Assembly (NCBI GenBank): GCA_003523055.1
Contig: DPHC01000001.1
Coordinates: 28,234 to 92,233, forward strand
DNA length: 64,000 bases
Reading direction: 5' to 3'
Source of the DNA: Dehalococcoidia bacterium
GTDB taxonomy: Bacteria > Chloroflexota > Dehalococcoidia > Lucifugimonadales > UBA3495
The first letter of the stretch is position 1. Each line of letters begins with the position of its first letter. Below are positions 9,367-18,717 of the stretch, one piece after another. The position numbers and the translations under genes are program-made. The notes beneath the pieces were generated by a model, which was not told where the DNA came from, did no database searches, and worked only from the letters and a program-made list of their open reading frames with translations.

Positions 9367-10143
9367 ATGTTTACAAAAAGGATTATTCCTTGTTTGGACG
9401 TGGATAAAGGTAGAGTCGTAAAAGGAACTAGTTTTATTAATTTAAGAGATGCAGGAGATCCTGCAGAACTTGCAGCTTATTATGACGCGCAAGGATGTGA
9501 TGAGCTGGTGTTTTTAGATATAACAGCTTCATCTGATAATAGAAATACAATGATTCATGTTGTTGAAGACGTATCTGAAAAAGTGTTTATTCCATTAACT
9601 GTAGGTGGAGGAATACGATCTATTTCAAATATACAAGATATGCTGCGCGCGGGAGCCGACAAAATTTCTTTGAATACAGCAGCTGTTAACGACCCTGAAT
9701 TGGTTTCAAAGGCATCAGCTGAATTTGGCGCCCAATGTATAGTTGCGGCTATTGATGCAAAAAGAAAAATTACAGAAAACAATAGCTCTGACCTGCGTTG
9801 GGAAGTGTTTATACACGGTGGAAGAACTCCGACAGGCTTAGATGTTGTTGAATGGGCTAGTGAATTGGTTAATAGAGGAGCTGGAGAAATTTTGTTAACC
9901 AGCATGGATTCAGACGGACATCAATCTGGATATGATTTAGACCTTTTAAAAATTATATCTGAAAATGTGAGTGTACCGGTAATAGCAAGTGGCGGTGCTG
10001 GAGAAATTGAACATATACAGGACGCTTTAACTTATGGTAAAGCAGATGCGATATTAGCCGCTAGTATTTTCCATTTTGGTAAATTTACAATACAACATGT
10101 AAAATCTGAATTGAAAAAAAACGGGATATCTGTTCGAATTTAA
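9367..10143 (+). CDS. hisF: Imidazole glycerol phosphate synthase cyclase subunit
   Basis: Uses ammonia delivered by HisH to turn PRFAR into imidazole glycerol phosphate and AICAR. The 258-residue TIM barrel shows [16 protein letters not shown] at the start, with the catalytic Asp11, LTVGGGIRS and the second catalytic Asp in [10 protein letters not shown], and the phosphate loops [10 protein letters not shown] and [11 protein letters not shown]. Length and motifs are normal. It begins a short operon with a HAD phosphatase and hisIE; hisH and the other his genes are not in the window. Confidence 0.97.
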   Translation: MFTKRIIPCLDVDKGRVVKGTSFINLRDAGDPAELAAYYDAQGCDELVFLDITASSDNRNTMIHVVEDVSEKVFIPLTVGGGIRSISNIQDMLRAGADKISLNTAAVNDPELVSKASAEFGAQCIVAAIDAKRKITENNSSDLRWEVFIHGGRTPTGLDVVEWASELVNRGAGEILLTSMDSDGHQSGYDLDLLKIISENVSVPVIASGGAGEIEHIQDALTYGKADAILAASIFHFGKFTIQHVKSELKKNGISVRI

Positions 10144-10158
10144 AAGATACTGAGAGTT

Positions 10159-10860
10159 ATGATAATGAAGGGAATCAAAGCAGTCGTATTTGATATGTTT
10201 AACACTTTGGCGAATAATTCAGTTGATTTTTGGTTAAAGAAGTTTAAAAATATTGTTGATAGAAATGGATTTGATATTGATTATCAGGAATTTTGGGAAA
10301 CATGGAGAATTGGGGATAAAATGTTTTCTGAACAAAGAGTTAACCCAACTAATGGTTTTATTTCTTACCTAGATGGTTGGACCAATAGCTTTGAATATGC
10401 TTTAAATAAAACCAATAATTCCGCCAACCCCACACTACTGGCTAAAGAATGTATATATGATTTAGGTACTAGGCCTCTATTTGGTGATACGAGTCGAGTT
10501 TTAAATGAATTGAGTGAGCATTATAAAATTGCTATTGCGTCAAATGCCGATAACGATTTTTTACATCCTGTGGTTGATAGAATTAATGCTAATTTAGAAA
10601 CAGTGGTTTCATCAGAAGATGTAGGCTCGTATAAACCTATGCCTGATATTTTTAATGAAACATTAAGCAGATTAGATATGGATCCTTCAGAAGTGTTATA
10701 TGTCGGCGACAGACAATATGAAGACGTAGAAGGACCTATGTCAATTGGAATGAAAGCTGTGTGGATAAATAGAAAAAAAGAACTATTGGATGGAAATCTA
10801 ATATCTCCCTATGCTGAAATCTCTGACCTAACTGGTCTTTTGGACGTTTTGAACAATTGA
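10159..10860 (+). CDS. HAD-superfamily (subfamily IA) hydrolase inside the his gene run
   Basis: A 233-residue haloacid-dehalogenase-type phosphatase: motif I VVFDMFNTL with nucleophile Asp, motif II IAIASNADND, the Lys in GSYKPMPDIF and motif IV VLYVGDRQYEDVEG. A helical cap domain lies between about 20 and 90. It lies 15 nt after hisF and 19 nt before hisIE, so it is almost certainly co-transcribed with them. Histidine synthesis needs a histidinol-phosphate phosphatase, and HAD enzymes perform it in some bacteria, so this is a candidate; that is inference from position, and subfamily IA members are also 2-haloacid dehalogenases or general phosphatases. Confidence 0.85.
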   Translation: MIMKGIKAVVFDMFNTLANNSVDFWLKKFKNIVDRNGFDIDYQEFWETWRIGDKMFSEQRVNPTNGFISYLDGWTNSFEYALNKTNNSANPTLLAKECIYDLGTRPLFGDTSRVLNELSEHYKIAIASNADNDFLHPVVDRINANLETVVSSEDVGSYKPMPDIFNETLSRLDMDPSEVLYVGDRQYEDVEGPMSIGMKAVWINRKKELLDGNLISPYAEISDLTGLLDVLNN

Positions 10861-10879
10861 AGGATATTAAGGGGACTAA

Positions 10880-11506
10880 ATGAATAACGTATTGAAAACA
10901 GATGATAAAGGATTAATTCCGGCAATAGCCCAAGATATGGACAGCGGTGAAATTTTGATGCTTGGGTATATGAATGCAGGTTCTTTGAAAAGAACCATTG
11001 AAGGAACGCAAGTTTGGTTTTATAGCAGGAGTCGGGATGACTTATGGCATAAAGGAGAAGTCTCTGGTAACTATTTAAATGTGAAAGAAATATGGACAGA
11101 TTGCGACTCTGATACTTTGTTACTCAAAGTAAAACCCGAAGGTCCAGTATGTCATACAGGAGCAGTATCTTGCTTTTTCAATAAAATTGTGGACGTTCCG
11201 AATTCTTACGAACAGGCTAAACCTAGTTCGGGAATCCTTGAAGAACTTTTTGGGTTAATTCAAGATAGAAAAAAAAGCCTCCCAGTAAATAGTTACACTA
11301 CTGAATTATTTAATTCAGGAATAGACAGAATTGCGCAAAAAGTGATCGAAGAAGCTGGTGAAACTGCTTTGGCTAGTTTAAGAGATAATAAAGATAATGT
11401 TGTCGAAGAAACATGTGATCTTATTTACCATTTACTTGTATTATTATCAGAATCGGGCATCGGATTGAATCAAATATGGGAAAAGATGTCTGAAAGGAAC
11501 AGTTGA
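10880..11506 (+). CDS. hisIE: Bifunctional phosphoribosyl-AMP cyclohydrolase / phosphoribosyl-ATP pyrophosphatase
   Basis: Catalyses steps two and three of histidine synthesis. The N-terminal HisI domain (about 1-110) has MLGYMN, VWFYSRSRDDLWHKGE, the metal site WTDCDSDTLLL and GPVCHTGAVSCFF. The C-terminal HisE domain (about 115-208) has VIEEAGETALASL and VVEETCDLIYHLLVLL. The 208-residue fusion has the usual length of HisIE. It ends the hisF-HAD-hisIE run and converges with the S51 peptidase gene, whose stop lies 2 nt away. Confidence 0.96.
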   Translation: MNNVLKTDDKGLIPAIAQDMDSGEILMLGYMNAGSLKRTIEGTQVWFYSRSRDDLWHKGEVSGNYLNVKEIWTDCDSDTLLLKVKPEGPVCHTGAVSCFFNKIVDVPNSYEQAKPSSGILEELFGLIQDRKKSLPVNSYTTELFNSGIDRIAQKVIEEAGETALASLRDNKDNVVEETCDLIYHLLVLLSESGIGLNQIWEKMSERNS

Positions 11507-11508
11507 TT

Positions 11509-12201
11509 CTATAAAGAAAATTTCGAACCTGTTTCGTATTCAATATAAGTATCGTTAGTGTAAAGAGTGAGCGGGCTATTTCCAATGACTTCTAAGTTGT
11601 TGTTGCGGATTAAACACCCAGACTCTATAGATATTCCAATAATCATAGAACTTTCATATTGATCGAAGACGGAGCTCATTAAACTTTTTGACACTTCTTC
11701 AGGGTTTGAGTTTTCATGGTGAGGAATAACTCCGAGCCTATCAATTAAATTAAGACCTTCCCCCCATGTTTGAGCTTCAGGGTTTTTTAAAAGGCCTCCC
11801 AATACCATGGCTCCCGCGCTCGAACCTGCAATGCCCATGCCATATTGTGAGGCTAATAATATAGACTCCCATAGTTTACTGGCAAGTAATGCTTGTTGTA
11901 AGTATTTCGGGTTACCTCCAGTTAGATATAGTAAATCACAATTTTCGACACGTTGTACTAGTTTCATATCGTTAGCGTCTTTACCAGATGTAATCATCAA
12001 ATTTTCAGCGTTATACCCTAAATTGGAAAAATATCGCACTCCATTATTGCCGGCAATGTCAGGATGGTGAACGTTAGCAGTAGGTAGAATTACTATGTCG
12101 GGATTGTGTTTTCCCAGTGCTTCTAAAATTTTGTTATCAGCATTTTCACAACCTTGTTGAAATTCATTTCCGCCTAATAGGCCAATTATTGAGTTATTCA
12201 G
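11509..12201 (-). CDS. Peptidase S51 / cyanophycinase-like protein, probable non-AUG start
   Basis: Serine hydrolase of the S51 fold: LYLTGGNPKYLQQALL, nucleophile motif AGSSAGAMVLGG and GLGVIPHH-like RLGVIPHHENSNPEE. Family members include dipeptidase E and cyanophycinase; the substrate here is unknown. The first standard start in frame (GTG at 12039) would cut off the family N-terminus, but the frame stays open upstream and encodes IIGLLGGNEFQQGCENAD and IVILPTANVHH, which are clearly S51 core sequence. Upstream no ATG, GTG or TTG exists in frame; CTG at 12201 lies 4-5 nt behind an AGAGAGGTGA ribosome site and gives 230 residues. The start is therefore inferred. Confidence 0.72.
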   Translation of the reverse strand: MNNSIIGLLGGNEFQQGCENADNKILEALGKHNPDIVILPTANVHHPDIAGNNGVRYFSNLGYNAENLMITSGKDANDMKLVQRVENCDLLYLTGGNPKYLQQALLASKLWESILLASQYGMGIAGSSAGAMVLGGLLKNPEAQTWGEGLNLIDRLGVIPHHENSNPEEVSKSLMSSVFDQYESSMIIGISIESGCLIRNNNLEVIGNSPLTLYTNDTYIEYETGSKFSL

Positions 12202-12278
12202 GAGTTCACCTCTCTTTTGGGGTCTTTTAATTAATAGTATACTAACAGTTGATTATAAATACAGGTTAAATCTACATT

Positions 12279-13955
12279 ATGAATATTCATCACATACTTA
12301 TCCAAGAACTACAAAACATTTTATCTGTCTGTATTTCTGAAATGGCAAATGAACGCGGTATTCAGCCTAATGAATTGCCCAAAATAGAAATCGAAAAACC
12401 ATTTAATACAGATCATGGTGATTATGCGAGTAACATTCCGTTGAGACTCACCAAATTATTTAAAAATAACCCTTTAACATTAGCAAATGAGATCGCAAAA
12501 AAACTACCTTGTAACGCAAATTCATTCACAGTAGAAACTGCTGCTCCAGGATTCATTAACTTTAAATTATCAGAAAATTGGGTACGCGATCAAATAAATG
12601 TAATAATTAAAGCAGGTTCTTCTTATGGCGATTTGCCCGTAGGGAAAGGCACAAAAGTGATGATTGAATTTGTGAGTGTTAATCCTACTGGACCTGCACA
12701 CGTTGGGCATGCACGGGGAGCAGTTTTAGGAAGTGCTTTAGCGAACATGATGAGCGCAGCAGGATATTCAGTTACAAGAGAATATTATATCAATGACGCA
12801 GGAAATCAGATGAATTTGTTTTATGAATCTGTTCTTGCTCGATATCATGAATTGCACGGAGAAAACTACCCATTTCCTGAAAAAGGATACCAAGGAGATT
12901 ACGTAACTGGCATAGCTAAGTTGATTCAAGAAACTTACGGTTCTTCTTTATTGAACAATAATGACATGCTTAAGATAGCTGGTGATTTTAGTAAAGGCAA
13001 TATGTTAAATGTGATTTCTGAAGATTTATCAATTCTAGGAGTTGAATTTGATAATTGGTTTAGCGAAAAATCATTATTTGACAGCGATGATTATTCTGAA
13101 ACAATCTCAGAACTTAAAACAAAGCAATACTTGAAAGAAATGGATAATGCTTTATGGTTTGCATCTACTTTATTAGATGACGATAAGGATAATGTTATCG
13201 TACGAACCAATGGTGAACCTACCTATTTTGCTTCTGATATTGCTTATCACAGAAATAAATTTGTAAAACGGAAATTTGATAGAGTTATTGATATTTGGGG
13301 AGCTGACCATCAAGGTCATATTTCCAGACTGAAAGCAGCTATGCGTGCATTACACATTGATGATTCCAAGCTAACAATTTTAATTTCACAAATGGTGACT
13401 TTAAAAAAAGGTGATGAAGTCGTGAAAGCCTCTAAACGTACCGGAGACTTTATTACCGTGCGCGACTTAGTTGATGAAGTAGGAGCCGATGCCTGCCGAT
13501 ATTTTTTCTTGGCACGTAGCGCTTCATCTCAAATGGAATTTGATATGGAGCTAGCTAAAAAAACTTCTAACGAAAACCCTGTGCATTATATCCAGTACGC
13601 GCATGCCAGGATTACAAACATATTGAATTTGGCTCTTGAAAAGAACCTGGACTGGCAAAAAGGTGATATTAATTTGTTGACTAATGTGCATGAGTTAAAA
13701 TTAATTAAAACATTGATTAGATTGCCTGAAGTGGTTTTACAAGTATCTGATAGTTTGGAACCTCACCATATGCCTCATTATGCTTTAGAAGTTGCATCTA
13801 GCGCTCATGCTTTCTATGAAAATTGCAGAGTGATATCATCGGATCCTGAAGAAGAGGCTATTACATTAGCTCGATTACATTTGCTGGAAGCCTCCAGAAT
13901 AGTTTTTAAAAAGATACTTGATTTGATGGGTATGTCGGCGCCAGAACGGATGTAG
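12279..13955 (+). CDS. argS: Arginyl-tRNA synthetase
   Basis: Class I synthetase charging tRNA-Arg. The 558 residues carry the N-terminal Add1 domain (IEIEKPFNTDHGDYASNIPL), the HIGH-type motif GPAHVGHARGAVLG, IDIWGADHQGHISR, and a degenerate KMSKS region reading VVKASKRTGDFIT, then the DALR anticodon-binding domain with AHARI and the C-terminal LLEASRIVFKKILDLMGMSAPERM. Such a KMSKS variant is usual for ArgRS. The gene is transcribed from its own region divergent from the S51 gene; TATACT near 12235 is a plausible -10. Confidence 0.97.
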   Translation: MNIHHILIQELQNILSVCISEMANERGIQPNELPKIEIEKPFNTDHGDYASNIPLRLTKLFKNNPLTLANEIAKKLPCNANSFTVETAAPGFINFKLSENWVRDQINVIIKAGSSYGDLPVGKGTKVMIEFVSVNPTGPAHVGHARGAVLGSALANMMSAAGYSVTREYYINDAGNQMNLFYESVLARYHELHGENYPFPEKGYQGDYVTGIAKLIQETYGSSLLNNNDMLKIAGDFSKGNMLNVISEDLSILGVEFDNWFSEKSLFDSDDYSETISELKTKQYLKEMDNALWFASTLLDDDKDNVIVRTNGEPTYFASDIAYHRNKFVKRKFDRVIDIWGADHQGHISRLKAAMRALHIDDSKLTILISQMVTLKKGDEVVKASKRTGDFITVRDLVDEVGADACRYFFLARSASSQMEFDMELAKKTSNENPVHYIQYAHARITNILNLALEKNLDWQKGDINLLTNVHELKLIKTLIRLPEVVLQVSDSLEPHHMPHYALEVASSAHAFYENCRVISSDPEEEAITLARLHLLEASRIVFKKILDLMGMSAPERM

Positions 13956-14052
13956 TTAATATCAGAAAATGCTGTTTATGGCTGTAACTAAACTTGCCGA
14001 TATGTTAATCTTCAATCCGAAGGGCACACTTTAATAAGAAGTTGTAAAATCA

Positions 14053-15834
14053 TTGAGAATATTACTCAGAATATTAATATTAACACTAGAGAATAGATGG
14101 TACCTTGTCATTAGCTATATTTCTATGGTGCTATCAGTCATTGCAACATTGGCAATACCTAAGATACTAGGCCAGGCTGTAGATGAAATGTTATCTGAAT
14201 TTGTCCACATCAATACTTTGATGTGGATGGCGATAGCTTTATTTATTTGTTGCTTGCTAAGGGGCATATTTGACTATGGTAGAACATATTGTACAGATAG
14301 TCTGTCTCAAAAAGTAACGTATAAACTCCGAAATTTACTGTATGATAAATGGCAAAATTTAAGCTTTGCTTACCATGATAATGAACATACTGGAGATTTG
14401 ATGTCTAGAGCAACGGCTGATATTGAATCAATGCGGAGATTCATAAATTTAGGCATGATCCGATCTTTGCATATTATATTTATGATCATTGTTACCACGG
14501 TGTTAATGGTACAGATAGATGTATTTTTAGCAGCTATGAGCTTGATATTTGTCCCAATTTTGGTTATTAGGGCGTCAACAATAATTTATAAACTCAGATT
14601 ATTATGGGCCGAAGTTCAAGAAATTACAGGGCAACTTATAACGATTTTACAAGAAAATTTATCTGGTATTCCAGTGGTCAAAGCCTTTGCTGCAGAGGAA
14701 TATGAAAAAACCAAATTTTCAAAAAAAGCTGTCGAATTATCTGATGTCACTTTTCAATCTAATAAACTAGAAGCAAGTAACAGCTCTACTACTACTTTCT
14801 TTTTCACTTTAGGAATAGGAATAATATTATTTTTTGGTGGTAGCAAGGTAATTAATGGTTCATTAACCATCGGACAATTAACAGAATTTATATTCTTGTT
14901 GAATATATTGAATTTCCCAATTCGTATGTCTGCTTGGATTATTAATAGTTTTTCTAGAGCAATACCAGCTGGAGAAAGAGTTTTTGCGGTTATTGACGAA
15001 CAATCACCTGTTATAGAAAAAACTGGCGCAAATGATATGGCTAGACCTCAGGGAGCTGTTGAATTTAAAGACATTATGTTCGGATATGATAAAAACAGTT
15101 CGATATTGAAAGGTATTTCTCTCAAGGCAAAACCTGGGCAAGTAACAGCTATATTAGGTGGCCCCGGTAGTGGTAAAAGCACATTGGTTAATTTATTACC
15201 AAGGTTTTATGATCCGGACGGAGGTGACATTTTAATAGATGGACATAATATCCATGACTACACATTAGCTTCACTTAGAAACAATGTAGGGGTAGTATCC
15301 CAAGATATATTTTTGTTTGCCGATACGATACAGAAAAATATATCTTATGGTATTGAAGATATAGATTTGGATCATATACGAGAAGTAGCCAAAGTTGCAC
15401 AAATAGATGAACATATTGAGTCTCTACCTGACAGTTACGATACATGGGTAGGAGAAAGGGGCTCTACATTATCTGGAGGTCAGCGTCAACGACTGGCAAT
15501 TGCTAGAACTTTATTAATGGATCCGCCAGTTTTGATTTTGGACGATTCCACTTCTAGTGTCGATGTAGAAACAGAATTTAAAATACGAGAAGCAATGAAA
15601 AATGTTATGGCAAACAGAACCACATTTGTAATTGCCCACAGATTGAGCACCGTTAGAGACGCTGATTATATTATAGTGCTAGATAAAGGCCAAATTATTG
15701 AACAGGGTAATCATGAGGATTTATATAAATTGGATGGCGAATACAAAAAAATATATGACTATCAATATAGCACCGAAACTGACATTATGTTGGATGCAGA
15801 TGTAGAACCAGAGAAAGGGAAGGGTACATTATGA
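14053..15834 (+). CDS. ABC exporter half-transporter, first subunit
   Basis: A 593-residue fusion of a six-helix membrane domain (about 1-310) and an ATPase domain. The ATPase has Walker A GGPGSGKST, Q-loop SQDIF, signature LSGGQRQRLAIARTLL, Walker B PVLILDDSTSSVD and H-loop IAHRLSTV. Walker B is followed by Asp (DDSTS) in place of the catalytic Glu (usually DEATS), so this site is probably degenerate. The gene overlaps the next by 4 nt (ATGA), which encodes the partner; the two form a heterodimer of the multidrug/lipid exporter type. The start is TTG with little ribosome-site support, so the exact N-terminus is uncertain. Confidence 0.9.
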   Translation: MRILLRILILTLENRWYLVISYISMVLSVIATLAIPKILGQAVDEMLSEFVHINTLMWMAIALFICCLLRGIFDYGRTYCTDSLSQKVTYKLRNLLYDKWQNLSFAYHDNEHTGDLMSRATADIESMRRFINLGMIRSLHIIFMIIVTTVLMVQIDVFLAAMSLIFVPILVIRASTIIYKLRLLWAEVQEITGQLITILQENLSGIPVVKAFAAEEYEKTKFSKKAVELSDVTFQSNKLEASNSSTTTFFFTLGIGIILFFGGSKVINGSLTIGQLTEFIFLLNILNFPIRMSAWIINSFSRAIPAGERVFAVIDEQSPVIEKTGANDMARPQGAVEFKDIMFGYDKNSSILKGISLKAKPGQVTAILGGPGSGKSTLVNLLPRFYDPDGGDILIDGHNIHDYTLASLRNNVGVVSQDIFLFADTIQKNISYGIEDIDLDHIREVAKVAQIDEHIESLPDSYDTWVGERGSTLSGGQRQRLAIARTLLMDPPVLILDDSTSSVDVETEFKIREAMKNVMANRTTFVIAHRLSTVRDADYIIVLDKGQIIEQGNHEDLYKLDGEYKKIYDYQYSTETDIMLDADVEPEKGKGTL

Positions 15835-17678
15835 GACAAGGAGGAATGGGTTTCTCCATGAACAGCACTCAACAACGTACAGGAGGAGCTGGTTCAATGG
15901 TTTCTGCTTCAGAAGATGAACTAGGCAGAATTTACGACGGCAAAGTAGTCCTACGATTGTTTAGTTATGTAGGTTACTACAAATCTTGGGCATTTTTCAG
16001 CTTGGCTTGTGTTTTAATATATACAGGTGCTACGGTTTGCATTCCCTTGATAGTCAAGTGGGGTATTGATTCCAATATCAAACCCTTTATAGGAACTGGA
16101 CAAACTGACAATTTAATACTGGTTATCACAGTTTTTATCATGGTAAGTATAGTACATTACCTTTCGAACTACTTACAGTTTTTGGGAATATCAAAGGTAG
16201 GCCAAGGGATTTTGTATTCCATGAGGACGCATTTATTTGATCATTTGCAATCTCTGTCACCTTCATTTTTTGATAAAACAGAAGTAGGCAGAATTATGTC
16301 GCGTGTGCAAAACGATATATTGCAACTCCAAGAAACTTTTTCTTTATTAGTTTTGACTTTAGCAGATGTTCTGAGTTTGCTGGGTATAGTGACTATGATG
16401 TCCTTGTTGTCCTGGAAATTATCCTTAATAACTTTTGCAGTCATCCCAGTTTTGTTTTTTCTTATGGCATTTTGGCAGAAATTTGCAAAAAAATCTTTTA
16501 TAAGAATTCGAACAGCTATTGCTATGGTTAACGGTTCTTTAAATGAAAATTTATCTGGAGTTCGTGTAGTACAGAGTTTTAATAGGCAAAACGTGAATAT
16601 GGATCGTTTTGATGAATTGAACCATGAACATCTGGACGCTAATATACAGGCTGCAAAATATTCAGGAGGTGTCCAACCTCTAGTTGAAGGACTTACTGGA
16701 GTTTCGATAGGCTTTGTGATTGTTGTTGGGGGATGGTGGGTGTATACCGATGCCATTGAAGTCGGGGTGTTAGTAGCATTTGTACTGTTTATACAGAGAT
16801 TTTTTGATCCCATAAGAAACTTAACTATGCAGTACACTCAACTACAGAGATCTATGGCATCAGGAGTTAGAATATTCCAGTTATTAGATGTGGAATCAGA
16901 AATTAAAGACAAACCGGATGCAATGGATATGCCTCCTGTTAAAGGCAAAGTGGAATTTAAAAACGTGTATTTTCATTACAATTCAAATGTGCCGGTATTG
17001 AAAAATATAGATTTTGAAATAACCGCTGGCCAAACAATCGCATTAGTTGGACCGACTGGAGCTGGTAAAAGTACTATTATTAATTTGTTATCTAGATTTT
17101 ATGATGTAATTGAAGGCGAAATATTGATCGATGGTATTGATATTCGTGATGTAAAACGAGCGTCATTGGTTAGCCAGACAAGCATGGTTTTACAACAACC
17201 TTATCTTATTTCTGGGACTGTTAGAGAGAATATAAAATACTGTCATGAATACGTGACCAATGACACGGTTATTGAATCTTCTAAATTGGTTGGCATTCAT
17301 TCCTTTATTGAAAGCTTACCACAGGGTTATGACACCGTTCTGTATGAAAGAGGAGCAAATTTAAGTATAGGTCAGAGGCAACTAATCTCATTTGCTAGAG
17401 CCATAGCAGCTGATCCTAGAATATTAATTTTAGATGAAGCAACTTCTAACGTAGATACCCAATCAGACATAATGATTCAGGAAGCCCTAAAGAACGTGCT
17501 GAAAGATCGTACGGCATTTATTATTGCCCATAGGCTGTCTACAATACGTAATGTGGATCGGATTTTAGTTATAAATGATGGAATGATTCAAGAATCTGGC
17601 ACTCATACTGAACTTATTAACAGTAAAGGTTTTTATTACCACTTGAATCAAATAAACATGTCTTTACAGAAAGGGTAA
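15831..17678 (+). CDS. ABC exporter half-transporter, second subunit
   Basis: A 615-residue partner of the preceding half-transporter. A Gly/Ser-rich N-terminal tail of about 45 residues precedes the six-helix domain. The ATPase domain has Walker A GPTGAGKST, a Q-loop at SMVLQQPYL, signature LSIGQRQLISFARAI and Walker B ILILDEATSNVD with the normal catalytic Glu, and H-loop IAHRLSTIRNVD. The signature here is LSIGQ, not LSGGQ. Together with the degenerate Walker B of the first subunit this gives the one-active-site asymmetry known for heterodimeric exporters such as TM287/288 and BmrCD. Substrate unknown. Confidence 0.9.
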   Translation: MRQGGMGFSMNSTQQRTGGAGSMVSASEDELGRIYDGKVVLRLFSYVGYYKSWAFFSLACVLIYTGATVCIPLIVKWGIDSNIKPFIGTGQTDNLILVITVFIMVSIVHYLSNYLQFLGISKVGQGILYSMRTHLFDHLQSLSPSFFDKTEVGRIMSRVQNDILQLQETFSLLVLTLADVLSLLGIVTMMSLLSWKLSLITFAVIPVLFFLMAFWQKFAKKSFIRIRTAIAMVNGSLNENLSGVRVVQSFNRQNVNMDRFDELNHEHLDANIQAAKYSGGVQPLVEGLTGVSIGFVIVVGGWWVYTDAIEVGVLVAFVLFIQRFFDPIRNLTMQYTQLQRSMASGVRIFQLLDVESEIKDKPDAMDMPPVKGKVEFKNVYFHYNSNVPVLKNIDFEITAGQTIALVGPTGAGKSTIINLLSRFYDVIEGEILIDGIDIRDVKRASLVSQTSMVLQQPYLISGTVRENIKYCHEYVTNDTVIESSKLVGIHSFIESLPQGYDTVLYERGANLSIGQRQLISFARAIAADPRILILDEATSNVDTQSDIMIQEALKNVLKDRTAFIIAHRLSTIRNVDRILVINDGMIQESGTHTELINSKGFYYHLNQINMSLQKG

Positions 17679-17681
17679 TAA

Positions 17682-18614
17682 TCAGTTTCCTTCCACCCAT
17701 GATTTTATGAGATGATGAGCGATTGCAAGAGGTGCAGGAACATTTAGATTAGGATTTTCTTTATTTAGAGCCATTTTCACTTCTTCTCGAGTGAACCACT
17801 TTACGGAAATCATTTCTTCTTTGTCCATATTGATTTGGGTTGTTTTCGCTTCAGCATGACATCCAATCATTAGCGAATTTGGGAAAGGCCAAGGTTGAGA
17901 TGAATGATATGTTACATTTTTTACTTCAAGTCCTGCCTCTTCCATGACTTCACGTGCCACGGCCTCTTCTATAGACTCTCCTTGATCCATAAAACCTGCC
18001 AAGGCGGAATAAGTATTAGTTTGAGATAGTCTGCCTTGGGATTGCCCTAGTAGACACCTGTCTCCATCTGTTACAACCATTATGATTACTGGATCAGTTC
18101 TTGGGAAGGTTTCGTTTTTACAAGAAGCGCAACGGAGAACCTGCCCCCCTCTATATATATTATTATCATTCCCACATACTGAACAAAACTTATTTTTGTT
18201 GTGCCAATTGATTTGAATACGGGCTTGAGCTATTATTCCCATATCTTCCGGGCTGAGAAAAGTGCCACAGGTTCGAGCATCAATGAACTCTGAATGTGAT
18301 TGAGAAGCTAATTGTGTTGCTTCATCTTCAATGACGCTTATTGCAAAGTAGCAGGCAGAGTCATCAAACCCTAGTAATACAGGCTGAGATACTATTTCTA
18401 ATTTACAAGCTTCTACCTGTTGTAACCATAATATTTGTTTTGTTCCATTACTTTCTTCTATGAGTATATTTAACTCATTAGTCACCAAGTATTTACTAGT
18501 AGGATTGTTCTGTTTTTCTTTGATCCACTGTTCGTCTCGGCGTTCAGCTTCTCCTCTATTGAGAGGGTTTTGAGAAAAAACATGTTTGAATTTGGAAATT
18601 GAGTCTGTATTCAT
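17682..18614 (-). CDS. nudC: NADH pyrophosphatase / NAD-cap hydrolase
   Basis: Hydrolyses NADH to NMNH and AMP and, in studied members, removes NAD caps from RNA. The 310-residue protein has a zinc ribbon (CSVCGNDNN...LRCASC, about 143-164), the Nudix box GESIEEAVAREVMEEAGL and the NudC-specific SQPWPFPNSLM motif shortly after it. The N-terminal domain is present, so the length is complete. It converges with the ABC exporter pair, whose stop lies 3 nt away. Confidence 0.93.
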   Translation of the reverse strand: MNTDSISKFKHVFSQNPLNRGEAERRDEQWIKEKQNNPTSKYLVTNELNILIEESNGTKQILWLQQVEACKLEIVSQPVLLGFDDSACYFAISVIEDEATQLASQSHSEFIDARTCGTFLSPEDMGIIAQARIQINWHNKNKFCSVCGNDNNIYRGGQVLRCASCKNETFPRTDPVIIMVVTDGDRCLLGQSQGRLSQTNTYSALAGFMDQGESIEEAVAREVMEEAGLEVKNVTYHSSQPWPFPNSLMIGCHAEAKTTQINMDKEEMISVKWFTREEVKMALNKENPNLNVPAPLAIAHHLIKSWVEGN

Positions 18615-18717
18615 ATTATTATCACTTCAGTTATTATTTAGGTACGATACTTTAAAATTATGCAGTTTTCAATATTTCTTGCAAATTGAGAAATTAATTT
18701 ATATTTATACTTGGAAC

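Noticed and set aside
16241..16837. 198-aa minus-strand ORF
   Set aside because: It lies entirely opposite a well-supported ABC exporter gene and has no family features.
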